This document shows, piece after piece, positions 16,864 to 25,977 of a DNA stretch of 58,762 nt. The translations under genes were made by a program, and so were the position numbers. Positions within the stretch are counted from its first letter, which is position 1. Each line of letters starts with the position of its first letter. Under the pieces are notes generated by a model. That model searched no databases, was not told the origin of the DNA, and saw nothing but the letters and a program-made list of their open reading frames with translations. The stretch comes from Acidobacteriota bacterium (GTDB lineage Bacteria; Acidobacteriota; Blastocatellia; Pyrinomonadales; Pyrinomonadaceae): NCBI GenBank assembly GCA_023391155.1, contig JAEWBM010000203.1:1-58762 (forward strand), written 5' to 3'.

Positions 16864-19800
16864 ATGAGAAAATTAACGGCGTGGTTTTTGTTGACGATGG
16901 TCTGGTTTACCTCGGTGGTGCCGTTCGGCGTGACGGCCGAGGCACAGATCATCGGTCGTACGAGGGAGGCGAGGATGAATGATCTTCCAAACGGATTGCA
17001 GTTTCGTTTAAGCGAGGGTTCTGAGGGGGGCGGAGATCGCGTCGTGCCCGATCCGGCACAGGCTGACCCGCTAGATCCCGGTGCGGCCGAGGCACTCACG
17101 GGCCGCCTCCCGGACATAAAGGTCGATCCGAACGATCAGACCGAATTCGCCAAGCGTGTCGGCACTTTACCGGCACCGAAAAAGGGCGAGCGCGTCCCCG
17201 TTAAGTTTCCGGCCGATTCCGAAATGCGCCCGCCCGAGACCGGGGGCGCAAAGCGCGCTCTTGAGGTCGTCAGATTCTCGCCCGAAGGTGAGGTCGCGCT
17301 TGCCCCCGATCTCAGCATCACCTTTTCTCAGCCGATGGTTGCCGTCACCTCACAACAGGAAGCGGCACAATTTGCTCCGGTAGAGATCTCTCCGGCGGTC
17401 GAGGGCCGCTGGCGGTGGCTGGGGACAAAGACGCTAATGTTCGACACGGACAAACGTTTCCCGATGGCGACGCGTTTCACCGTGAGAGTGCCCGCGGGCA
17501 CAAAGTCTGCGACGGGCGAGGCGCTGCAGAAGGACCACACTTGGACCTTCACCACACCGCCGCCCAAGGTTATGCAATTCGTTCCCGGCGGCAGCCAGAC
17601 GGTCAAGCGGGACGCCGTAATGTATGTCGCATTTGACCAAGCGATAACACCAGAGGCGGTTGTGCGGATGATCCGCGTAACTGCGGGCGGCAAGCGAATC
17701 CCGATCCGCCTCGTAGGTAAAGAAGAGGCGGAGAGCGAGGATTCCACCCGCTATTATATTTCGCAGGGCCAAGAGGGCCGTTGGGTGGCATTCCGCGCCG
17801 TAAACCCGGACGGCAGTACCGAAAACGCATTGCCCGGAAATTCGGTGATCACGGTGACCGTCCCGAAAGGGACGCCTTCGGCAGAAGGGCCGCTTACGAC
17901 CACGACTGACCAGTCCTCGACCTTCCGCACATACGGGCCGATGAATATGACGGATTCGTATTGCGGCTGGCCGAACAATAAAGATTGCTCGCCATTTACC
18001 CAATGGGTAGTGCGCTTCAGCAATTCGATCGACGGCAGCAAGTTTACTCCGGATATGGTCAAGATCACGCCCGCTGTCGAGGGCGCCAAGATATATCCAT
18101 CCGGCAATTCGATCTATATCGACGGCGTGAAGAAGGGCCGTACCACGTATAAGGTCGAGATCGCCGACACGCTTTCAGATGTCTTTAACCAGACACTGTC
18201 ATCGACGGCTGTCGCCACATTCAGGACGACCGACGCCGGCGTAAACCTTTATGCGCAGGGCGAGTTTATGAGCGTCCTCGACCCGATGTCTGCTCCGGTG
18301 TTCTCGATCTACACGATGAATATGCAGCGGGTCAGGGTAAAGGTCCACCGTGTAAAGCCGGAGGATTGGCATCAATATCACCAGTTCGTCAGGTATATGA
18401 ACTATGACGACGGCGATAAGCGGGGGATGCCCGGGACCGAGATCTCTAACAAAGTTGTTGCGATCGAGAACGTCGCCGATCAAGTAATCGAGACCCGTAT
18501 CGACCTCAAGCAATATCTTGACAACGGGTTGGGGAATCTGGTGGTCGACATTACACCGGCGGACGCGATGAGCCCCGAAAAGACCCGATACGGCCGGATG
18601 CGTGTCATTCAATGGGTCCAGGCGACAAAGATCGGCTTGGATGCATTTGTCGATAATACGGAACTTGTCGGTTTCGCGACCGAGCTTGCCACAGGCCGGC
18701 CGCTCGGAAACGTTGAGATGTCGATCTATCCCAACGGGCATGCCGAGGTGCTCCAACGTGCCGATAACGGAACCGAAGGCTCAAGCCCGATCGGTTCGAT
18801 CTGGGATTGGGTCTGGAGCTGGGGTATGGCCGAGACCGGTTCGACCGAGGGCGTCGATTCGGACGGAAGCGCAACTGCCATCGAAACCGTGGAGCCGACG
18901 GCGAATAATGTCACCGGCCCCGGCGGGGTCGTGCGGCTTGCTTTAGCGGAGCCCGTCAGCGGCAAGGGCCCAAGTTTGCTGATCGCACGCCGCGGCAACG
19001 ACACGGCATTTTTGCCGGAAAACTCGCAATACTATTGGAATGAGAATAACTCGTGGTACCGAAAGGACGCGAGCGATACACTTCGCTGGTTCGTCTTTGA
19101 TGACCGCAAGATGTACAAGCCGAATGAGCAGGTCGCGGTCAAGGGATACCTCCGCATGCAAAGCGGAGGCAAGCTGGGCGATATTGAGCCGGTCGCGGCG
19201 GGCCGCAGTTACGAATGGAAGGCAAGTGACCCGCGCGGCAATGAGATCGCCGGCGGGCGGGTAGAACTGAACGCTTTCGGCGCGTTCGACTTTAAGTTCT
19301 CGCTGCCGGACAACGTGAACTTGGGTTACGCGAGCGTCGCTTTCTATGTGCCGCACGACTCGACCGTTAGATATACGCATCAATTTCAGATCCAGGAATT
19401 TCGCCGCCCCGAGTTCGAAGTAACCGCAAAGGTTGATAGCGAGGCACCGCACTTTGTCGGCGGCAGCGCCGACCTTTCGGTCGAGGCCAAGTATTACGCC
19501 GGCGGCGGGCTGGCGAATGCCGAAACAAATTGGACCGTCACAGCCACGCCGACCAGTTATACGCCGCCGAACCGCGACGACTTTACGTTCGGTACGTGGG
19601 TGCCTTGGTGGAGATATTACGGTTACGGCGGCGGCTACTCGCCGAGTTCGACCCAGTATTTCCAGGGCGTGACCGATGCGGAAGGGAAACACCATCTGAA
19701 GATCGATTTTGAATCGGTCAAGCCTGCTCGTCCCTACAACATCTCGGCATCGGCCAGTGTACAGGACGTCAACCGTCAGGCGTGGGCGGGGCAAACCACG

Positions 19801-22800
19801 CTGCTCGTGCACCCGGCGGATCTGTATGTCGGTATCAAGACTCCGCGGACCTTTGTTCAGAAAGGCGAGAATATTCATATTGATTCGATCGTCACCGACA
19901 TCGATGGTGAACTGAAAGCCGGCCGCGAGATCGAGATCAAGGCCGTGCTCAAGGATTGGGCATTCGAAAAGGGAAACTGGAACGAGGTCACGGTCGATGA
20001 ACAGGTGTGCACCGTTCGCTCAGCCGAAGAGCCGGTTCGATGCAGCTTTGTCGCGAAGGCAGGCGGGCGGTACACGATCACCGCGACGGTGATGGACGAC
20101 CGTGAGCGGTTCAACGAGAGCGAATTTACCGTTTGGGTTCCGGGCGGCACGGTTCGGCCAAACCGCGATGTCGATCAGGAGGAGGTCCAGATCATCCCGA
20201 GCAATAAGGAATTCGCTCCCGGGGATGTTGCAGAGCTTCTGGTCATCGCACCTTTCTCACCCGCGGAGGGAATCTTGACGCTCCGCCGTGAGGGGATCGT
20301 AAAGACCGAACGGTTTACGATCAAAGATTCGTCGGTGACGCTGAAGATACCGATCGAGGAGGCATATCTGCCGAACATCCATGCCCAGGTCGATCTTGTC
20401 GGGGCCGCAGAGCGGACCGATGACGAGGGCGAGCCCGCACCGGATCTTGCCAAGCGCCCCGCCTTTGCGGCGGGCAGCATCAATCTTTCCGTCTCGACCG
20501 AGTCACGAAAGCTGAGGGTGTCGGCCGAGGCTGCCGAAAAAACTCTCACGCCCGGCGGCGAGACGAAGGTCGCGATCGAGGTCACGGACCATCGAGGCGA
20601 GCCGGTGGCTAATAGCGAGGTCGCGGTCGTCGTGGTGGACGAGAGCGTATTGGCACTGACCCGTTATACGATCGCCGACCCCGCCGCTGTCTTTTATTCA
20701 CAGCGTTCACCCGGCACGCAGGACTATCACTCACGCAGTGAAGTTCTGCTTGGAAATCCGGATGACGTTTCGCCGCCTCCGCCGCCGCTGGCTGAACATC
20801 CCGGCGCGGGGCTTGTCTCCGCTCAAGAAATGGCCACGATGCCGAGTCCAGCCAAAAGGGCGAGGATGCAGATGGATGGCGTCGAGGCAGCCAAAGCCGA
20901 AGACCAATCTCAGATCGAACTGCGTCAAAATTTCGACGCACTCGCGGTGTTTGCACCGTCGGTCAAGACCGACTCAAGCGGGCGGGCGACGGTCGATATC
21001 AAACTGCCCGATAACCTGACCCGATACCGCATCACGGCGGTCTCGGTCGACACCGGCAAACGATTCGGCAAGACCGAATCGAATATCACGGCTCGCAAAC
21101 CGCTGATGGTCCGGCCGTCCGCACCGCGGTTCATGAACTTTGGCGACCGCATCGATCTTCCCGTCGTCGTCCAAAACCAGACCGATGAGGATATGACGGT
21201 TGATATCGCTGTCCGCGGTTCGAACGTTCGATTGAGTGGCGGTACGGAAGGCACTGACAGCGTTTCCTCGACCGGCAAACGTGTTGTGGTAAAGGCCAAC
21301 GGCCGCGAAGAGGTTCGGTTCCCGGCATCTACAGTGAAGGCCGGCACCGCACGATTTCAGATCGCGGTGAATTCGGGAACATATACCGATGCTGCTGAGA
21401 TCTCGCTCCCTGTGTGGACGCCTGCGACGACCGAGGCTTTCGCGACCTACGGCACGACGGACGCCGACGGCGCGATCTTCCAGCCCGTGCAAACGCCGGG
21501 CGATGTCTATCCGCAATTCGGCGGGCTAGAGGTGACGACCAGCTCGACCCAGCTACAGGAGCTGACCGACGCGTTCATTTATCTTGCTACGTACAAATTT
21601 GAGTGCTCTGAGCAGATCGCCTCGCGGATGATCTCAACCGCCGCACTCCGCGATGTGCTCTCGGCGTTCAACTCAAAGGATATGCCGACGGCGGCCGAAC
21701 TTGAGGCCCGCTTCGCTCAGGACGTTAAGATCCTGCAATCGCGTCAGCGGAATGACGGGAGCTTCGGGCTGTGGCGTCGTGAACGCGAGCGTTATGAATA
21801 TCCGTTTCTGACGGTACATGTGGCACATGCGCTGGCTCTTGCCAAAGCCAAGGGTTACGCGGTGCCGGATGAGATGCTCAACCGGACAAAGCCTTACCTC
21901 TCAAACATCGAGAACCACTTGAAAGACCAGTGGTATATCTCGTCGCCGAAAGTTCGATGGACGATATCGGCATATGCCCTTTACGTCCGCGAGATGATCG
22001 GCGACCGTGATGCTGGCAAGGCGAAGAAGCTGCTTGCCGAGGCCACCATCGAAGAAATGCCGTTCGAGGCCCTCGGATGGGTGCTGTCCGTGCTAGCGAA
22101 CGACAGCGGCTCAGCGGCTGAGGTCGAGGCGATCACGCGGTACTTGCTAAATCGTACGACCGAGACGGCGGCCGCTGCGAATTTTGTCACAAGCTATGAC
22201 GATGGCGGCTGGCTGGTGATGCACTCGAACCGACGTGCCGATGGCGTTCTGCTCGAATCTTTCCTGCGAATTCGTGCGGGCGAGGCAGCGGCCGAGGGCA
22301 CAAAGGCGGCAGCCGAGGACCTGATACCAAAGCTTGTCCGCGGCCTGCTGGCACATCGAAAGAAAGGGCATTGGGGCTCGACCCAAGAGAATGTGTTTAT
22401 CCTCCTCGCTCTAGACAAGTACTTCGGTGCGTATGAGAGCGTGACGCCGAACTTTGTCACTCGCATTTGGCTTGGTGATACCTATGCCGGCGAACAGGCC
22501 TTCAAGGGGCGATCGGTCGACTCGAATCAGCTGAACATTCCGATGTCGTATCTGGTCGATCAGGGCGGGACGTCAAACCTTATCCTCGATCGGCAAGGTG
22601 CCGGAAGGCTCTATTACCGCATCGGGATGAAGTACGCTCCGACGAACTTGAAGCTCGACCCGGCGGATTACGGCTTTACCGTGCTGCGAAAATACGAGGC
22701 GGTGGATGATCCGTCAGAGGTGGTTCAGAACGCCAACGGAAGCTGGACGATCAAGTCCGGTGCACGCGTCCGGGTTAGGCTGACGATGGTCGCACAGGCC

Positions 22801-23169
22801 CGTCGTTACCACGTTGCACTAGTCGACAGCCTGCCGGCGGGGCTCGAGATACTGAATCCGGGCCTGGCCGTTACCGAGGCGATCCCGCCGGACACCGGCG
22901 GCGGCAACACCGGCGTCGTCGAGGTGGGCAGCCGTTCGATGGGACGGAACTACTACTGGTGGCGGGCGAACTGGTTCGAGCACCAGAACTTCCGCGACGA
23001 GCGGGCGGAGGCGTTTGCATCGCTGTTGTGGGAGGGTGTCTATAACTACACATATGTGACACGTGCCACAACCCCGGGGACGTTTGTCGTGCCGCCGGCA
23101 AAGGCCGAGGAGATGTACGCCCCCGAAACCTTCGGCCGAACGGGGACGGATTTCGTTACCGTCGAATAG
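16864..23169 (+). CDS. Giant alpha-2-macroglobulin-like protein with thioester motif
   Basis: 2101 residues with a signal peptide (about 1-27) and no lipobox. Ig-like domains come first (from about 138), then macroglobulin domains (a MG2-type segment near 732, TLRWFVFDDRKMYKPNEQV), the bait-region domain near 1259 (VVVDESVLALTRY) and the A2M core domain near 1356 (FDALAVFAPSVKTD). The CxEQ thioester motif is CSEQ at 1581-1584, in an alpha-alpha toroid containing RQRNDGSFGLW. Such proteins trap and covalently bind attacking proteases in the periplasm. The usual partner, penicillin-binding protein 1C, is not adjacent. Confidence 0.92.
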   Translation: MRKLTAWFLLTMVWFTSVVPFGVTAEAQIIGRTREARMNDLPNGLQFRLSEGSEGGGDRVVPDPAQADPLDPGAAEALTGRLPDIKVDPNDQTEFAKRVGTLPAPKKGERVPVKFPADSEMRPPETGGAKRALEVVRFSPEGEVALAPDLSITFSQPMVAVTSQQEAAQFAPVEISPAVEGRWRWLGTKTLMFDTDKRFPMATRFTVRVPAGTKSATGEALQKDHTWTFTTPPPKVMQFVPGGSQTVKRDAVMYVAFDQAITPEAVVRMIRVTAGGKRIPIRLVGKEEAESEDSTRYYISQGQEGRWVAFRAVNPDGSTENALPGNSVITVTVPKGTPSAEGPLTTTTDQSSTFRTYGPMNMTDSYCGWPNNKDCSPFTQWVVRFSNSIDGSKFTPDMVKITPAVEGAKIYPSGNSIYIDGVKKGRTTYKVEIADTLSDVFNQTLSSTAVATFRTTDAGVNLYAQGEFMSVLDPMSAPVFSIYTMNMQRVRVKVHRVKPEDWHQYHQFVRYMNYDDGDKRGMPGTEISNKVVAIENVADQVIETRIDLKQYLDNGLGNLVVDITPADAMSPEKTRYGRMRVIQWVQATKIGLDAFVDNTELVGFATELATGRPLGNVEMSIYPNGHAEVLQRADNGTEGSSPIGSIWDWVWSWGMAETGSTEGVDSDGSATAIETVEPTANNVTGPGGVVRLALAEPVSGKGPSLLIARRGNDTAFLPENSQYYWNENNSWYRKDASDTLRWFVFDDRKMYKPNEQVAVKGYLRMQSGGKLGDIEPVAAGRSYEWKASDPRGNEIAGGRVELNAFGAFDFKFSLPDNVNLGYASVAFYVPHDSTVRYTHQFQIQEFRRPEFEVTAKVDSEAPHFVGGSADLSVEAKYYAGGGLANAETNWTVTATPTSYTPPNRDDFTFGTWVPWWRYYGYGGGYSPSSTQYFQGVTDAEGKHHLKIDFESVKPARPYNISASASVQDVNRQAWAGQTTLLVHPADLYVGIKTPRTFVQKGENIHIDSIVTDIDGELKAGREIEIKAVLKDWAFEKGNWNEVTVDEQVCTVRSAEEPVRCSFVAKAGGRYTITATVMDDRERFNESEFTVWVPGGTVRPNRDVDQEEVQIIPSNKEFAPGDVAELLVIAPFSPAEGILTLRREGIVKTERFTIKDSSVTLKIPIEEAYLPNIHAQVDLVGAAERTDDEGEPAPDLAKRPAFAAGSINLSVSTESRKLRVSAEAAEKTLTPGGETKVAIEVTDHRGEPVANSEVAVVVVDESVLALTRYTIADPAAVFYSQRSPGTQDYHSRSEVLLGNPDDVSPPPPPLAEHPGAGLVSAQEMATMPSPAKRARMQMDGVEAAKAEDQSQIELRQNFDALAVFAPSVKTDSSGRATVDIKLPDNLTRYRITAVSVDTGKRFGKTESNITARKPLMVRPSAPRFMNFGDRIDLPVVVQNQTDEDMTVDIAVRGSNVRLSGGTEGTDSVSSTGKRVVVKANGREEVRFPASTVKAGTARFQIAVNSGTYTDAAEISLPVWTPATTEAFATYGTTDADGAIFQPVQTPGDVYPQFGGLEVTTSSTQLQELTDAFIYLATYKFECSEQIASRMISTAALRDVLSAFNSKDMPTAAELEARFAQDVKILQSRQRNDGSFGLWRRERERYEYPFLTVHVAHALALAKAKGYAVPDEMLNRTKPYLSNIENHLKDQWYISSPKVRWTISAYALYVREMIGDRDAGKAKKLLAEATIEEMPFEALGWVLSVLANDSGSAAEVEAITRYLLNRTTETAAAANFVTSYDDGGWLVMHSNRRADGVLLESFLRIRAGEAAAEGTKAAAEDLIPKLVRGLLAHRKKGHWGSTQENVFILLALDKYFGAYESVTPNFVTRIWLGDTYAGEQAFKGRSVDSNQLNIPMSYLVDQGGTSNLILDRQGAGRLYYRIGMKYAPTNLKLDPADYGFTVLRKYEAVDDPSEVVQNANGSWTIKSGARVRVRLTMVAQARRYHVALVDSLPAGLEILNPGLAVTEAIPPDTGGGNTGVVEVGSRSMGRNYYWWRANWFEHQNFRDERAEAFASLLWEGVYNYTYVTRATTPGTFVVPPAKAEEMYAPETFGRTGTDFVTVE

Positions 23170-23187
23170 TGGTCGAATAACCTGAAG

Positions 23188-23216
23188 AAGGCGCTGCCCG
23201 CGGGGGCGGCGCCTTT
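23188..23216 (+). terminator. Terminator after the macroglobulin gene
   Basis: A ten-base-pair GC-rich stem, GGCGCTGCCC with GGGCGGCGCC (one G-U), is followed by TTTCTCG. It lies 20 bases past the stop codon. Confidence 0.7.
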
Positions 23217-23243
23217 CTCGTTTGCGTGATAGAATTTCGCCAT

Positions 23244-24077
23244 ATGCGTGCTGCTGTTCTTGCAATCGTTCTCGTGCTATCCGCCGGCGTTTACGGTCAA
23301 TCCGATGTGGAAAAGATCGTTGCCGCGGAGAGGGCTTTCGCGGCCGCGGCGAAGGAGCGCGGCGTGAAGGCTGCGTTTCTCGAATATCTGACCGACAACG
23401 CGGTGCTGTTCATGCCGGATCGTGTGAACGGCAAGGACTGGTGGCAGACGCAGGAGGAGTGGGGAAGTTCGCTCATCTGGTACCCGGAACTCGCGGGCGT
23501 ATCGTCAAACGGCGTGATCGGCTACACGACGGGCCCTTGGGAGGTCCGCTCTAAGGACGACACGCTGGAGGCTGCAGGACAATTCGCATCGATCTGGCAG
23601 AGGCAATCCGATGGCGGATACCGGGTGATCCTCGATATTGGTATCAGCCATGGGCCGACGGCGACGCCGCAGGCCGCATGGCAGGGCCCCGCAGCAGACC
23701 AAAAAACCGCACTCGCCGACCATGAAGCCGGGGATGCGGCCGTTCCATTCTTTGAGATGGCACGGGCCGGAACGGTCACCGCCGCATACAAGCGCTTTGC
23801 GGACCGGAACATCCGCATGCTGCGGGAAGGGAAGCCGCCTGTGACCGGCAGCAAGAACATCGGTGACGCACTGAAGGGAAGCGCGGGCCGACTCGAGAAC
23901 AACAAGCGCCTGGCCTTCATCGGCACCCGCGACTTGGCCTATGTCGACGGCGGATATAAGCGTACTGACCGCGGTACTGTGGTCGAAAGCGGCAACTTTC
24001 TTCAGGTATGGCGGTTCGACGGCAAGTACTGGAAGATCGTTTTGGACGTCTTTAAACCGGTGCCTGATGCGGCCTAG
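23244..24077 (+). CDS. Secreted protein with two NTF2-like (SnoaL/DUF4440) domains
   Basis: 277 residues from the ATG at 23244 (an in-frame ATG at 23226 adds six). A signal peptide (MRAAVLAIVLVLSAGVYGQ) leads to two repeats of an NTF2-like cone. The first starts near IVAAERAFAAAAKERG and ends ...YRVILDIG; the second starts near AVPFFEMARAGTVTAAYKRF and ends ...WKIVLDVF. The paired W/Y-x-I-x-L-D-hydrophobic strands show an internal duplication. These domains bind small ligands or act as simple isomerases, but no catalytic residues can be assigned. Function unknown. Confidence 0.75.
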   Translation: MRAAVLAIVLVLSAGVYGQSDVEKIVAAERAFAAAAKERGVKAAFLEYLTDNAVLFMPDRVNGKDWWQTQEEWGSSLIWYPELAGVSSNGVIGYTTGPWEVRSKDDTLEAAGQFASIWQRQSDGGYRVILDIGISHGPTATPQAAWQGPAADQKTALADHEAGDAAVPFFEMARAGTVTAAYKRFADRNIRMLREGKPPVTGSKNIGDALKGSAGRLENNKRLAFIGTRDLAYVDGGYKRTDRGTVVESGNFLQVWRFDGKYWKIVLDVFKPVPDAA

Positions 24078-24116
24078 CGTCTTGCCAATGCCTACGGGAT
24101 TTAGCAAACTCTCGAC

Positions 24117-25082
24117 GTGAGCCAAAACTACAAAAAGGTCCTCGAACTGCTGCGGCTTGAATCGTCGGCCATCGAGCGGTGTGCCGAACGGCTCGACCCG
24201 GAATCCGCCGAGCGTGCGGTCGATCTGCTTGCCGCCTGCGAGAGTAAGGTCATCGTGATGGGTGTGGGGAAATCGGGTGTCATCGCCCAAAAGATCGCGC
24301 AGACGATGACATCCACCGGAACGGTCGCGGTCTTTCTTCATCCGTCGGACGCGATGCACGGCAGCCTGGGTGCGGTCACGGGCGGTGACGTTGTCATCGC
24401 TCTTAGCAATTCAGGTGAGACAGAGGAACTCGTCGCCATGCTCCCGGCCTTAAAAAAGCGCGGCGTGCCGATGATCTCGATCGTCGGGACTCTGGAGTCG
24501 ACCCTCGCACGGCAGTCGGACGTCGTACTCGACGCGAGCGTGGACAAGGAGGCATGCCCACTAAACCTGGCCCCGACCACATCAACCACGGTCGCTCTCT
24601 CGATAGGCGATGCTCTCGCGATGACCCTGATGGAGGCAAAGGGGTGGACGCCCGAGGATTTTGCGGCAAATCATCCCGCAGGCCGTCTGGGCAAACGTCT
24701 GACGGTCCGCGTCGCGGACATAATGCATCCGAACCCCGATGTCGAGCCGTCGGCGGGTTGGCTGGGAGTGGTAAAGGCCATTTCGGATGCATCGCTTGGT
24801 GCCGTGACCGTCGTCGAGAACGGCCGGCTGGTGGGCATCGTCACGGACGGCGATCTGCGTCGCACCATCGAACGGACCCCGCCGGATAGCCTCGGGGCTC
24901 TTACCGCAAAAGAAATGATGACCCCATCGCCGATCACGACCTCGGCAGATGCATTAGCCTTTGAGGCGATGCGGCTGATGGAGGATCGCCCGTCGCAGAT
25001 CTCGGTGCTGCCCGTGGTCGATGGCGATCAGCGCTGCGTGGGGCTTTTGCGAATTCATGACATCGTTCGGCTGGGCCTTTAG
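24117..25082 (+). CDS. kdsD: Arabinose-5-phosphate isomerase (KdsD/KpsF)
   Basis: 321 residues with a GTG start at 24117. An N-terminal SIS sugar-isomerase domain (about 35-170, with MGVGKSGVIAQKIAQTM, HPSDAMHGSLG and SNSGETEE) is followed by two CBS domains (about 205-320), the standard KdsD/KpsF/GutQ layout. The enzyme converts ribulose-5-phosphate to arabinose-5-phosphate, the first step to Kdo for lipopolysaccharide, which agrees with a Gram-negative envelope. No other Kdo gene is adjacent. Confidence 0.93.
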   Translation: MSQNYKKVLELLRLESSAIERCAERLDPESAERAVDLLAACESKVIVMGVGKSGVIAQKIAQTMTSTGTVAVFLHPSDAMHGSLGAVTGGDVVIALSNSGETEELVAMLPALKKRGVPMISIVGTLESTLARQSDVVLDASVDKEACPLNLAPTTSTTVALSIGDALAMTLMEAKGWTPEDFAANHPAGRLGKRLTVRVADIMHPNPDVEPSAGWLGVVKAISDASLGAVTVVENGRLVGIVTDGDLRRTIERTPPDSLGALTAKEMMTPSPITTSADALAFEAMRLMEDRPSQISVLPVVDGDQRCVGLLRIHDIVRLGL

Positions 25083-25146
25083 TCTGGCAAAGGATCTTGC
25101 CGTCTACGCATCAAAGTTCTTCAGTATCTTCCCATCGGAGAAAAAT

Positions 25147-25824
25147 ATGAGATCGAGTTTTATCGCGCTGCTGATGGTGTTCGCGGCTTTTGTCGGTTCG
25201 GCAAGTGCGCAGAGGACCGAGGTCACCATCACCCTGAGCGAGCATTTTTTTGACACGGTCATCGCATCGCTGCTCGAAAGCGGCCCGCCGCCGGAGTTTT
25301 CGATCGGCTCGCTTGCTCCCGCCCCTCGCGACAGCGAATTCATCGATGCCGCATTTCCGAATACCGCAACAGCACCTTGCCCGGAGAGCATCCGGCTGCG
25401 ACGCGAGGTCGAGGGGGTTAATACCTCGGTGCGTTTTCGCGATGGAAAGATCTTTGCTCCGATGGCGTTTTCCGGCAATTACAATCCGCCGCTTGTGGGC
25501 TGTGTCGCATTCGCCGGCTGGGCAGAGACGAACATCGATCTAGTCTTCGACGAGGCGAATCAGCGGCTGACCGCCTACGCCCGTGTGCATAACGTATCGC
25601 TTGCCGGCACCCGCGGCGTCGGCAGCGCGGTCATCGCCCGCATGGTGCAAAGTTCGATCGACCGAAAGATCAACCCTATCGAACTGTTCAAGCTCGATAA
25701 GCTTTCATTCCAGCTTCCGGTCCAGAAATCGGGCGAGCTTCGAATGCGGGCCGTGGGCGTCAGGCACGAGGTGCTCGACCAAGAATTGCGAATGCATATT
25801 GCCTACGAATTCACCCGGGGCTAG
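25147..25824 (+). CDS. Secreted protein of unknown function
   Basis: 225 residues from the ATG at 25147, the first methionine that opens a clear signal peptide (MRSSFIALLMVFAAFVGSASAQ); in-frame starts further upstream lie inside kdsD and are not credible. The mature part is beta-rich with two cysteines (in TAPCPES and LVGCVAF) that could form a disulphide. It ends in strands typical of lipid- or ligand-binding periplasmic folds. I recognise no family. It starts 64 bases after kdsD and may be co-transcribed. Confidence 0.7.
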   Translation: MRSSFIALLMVFAAFVGSASAQRTEVTITLSEHFFDTVIASLLESGPPPEFSIGSLAPAPRDSEFIDAAFPNTATAPCPESIRLRREVEGVNTSVRFRDGKIFAPMAFSGNYNPPLVGCVAFAGWAETNIDLVFDEANQRLTAYARVHNVSLAGTRGVGSAVIARMVQSSIDRKINPIELFKLDKLSFQLPVQKSGELRMRAVGVRHEVLDQELRMHIAYEFTRG

Positions 25825-25977
25825 GCGGAGCAAATGGTTGAACGCCTCAACCCAAATGGTGCCGGCCGCCGTCGCTAATCCTTATTTTCCTAGCAAAACT
25901 CGACATTTCCCCGCTTGGTACGCCTATTGCTGTTAAAGGGTGAAGGACTCTCCGTAGATAACAAAGCAAGGGGAACT

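Noticed and set aside
16731..17117. Minus-strand frame of 128 codons overlapping the start of the macroglobulin gene, with a hydrophobic-aromatic end
   Set aside because: It overlaps the well-supported macroglobulin gene for most of its length, has no ribosome site or domain, and its C-terminal part could be a chance frame in intergenic DNA.
18199..19878. Long minus-strand frames opposite the macroglobulin gene
   Set aside because: Composition-driven shadow frames; the plus strand has clear domain motifs throughout.
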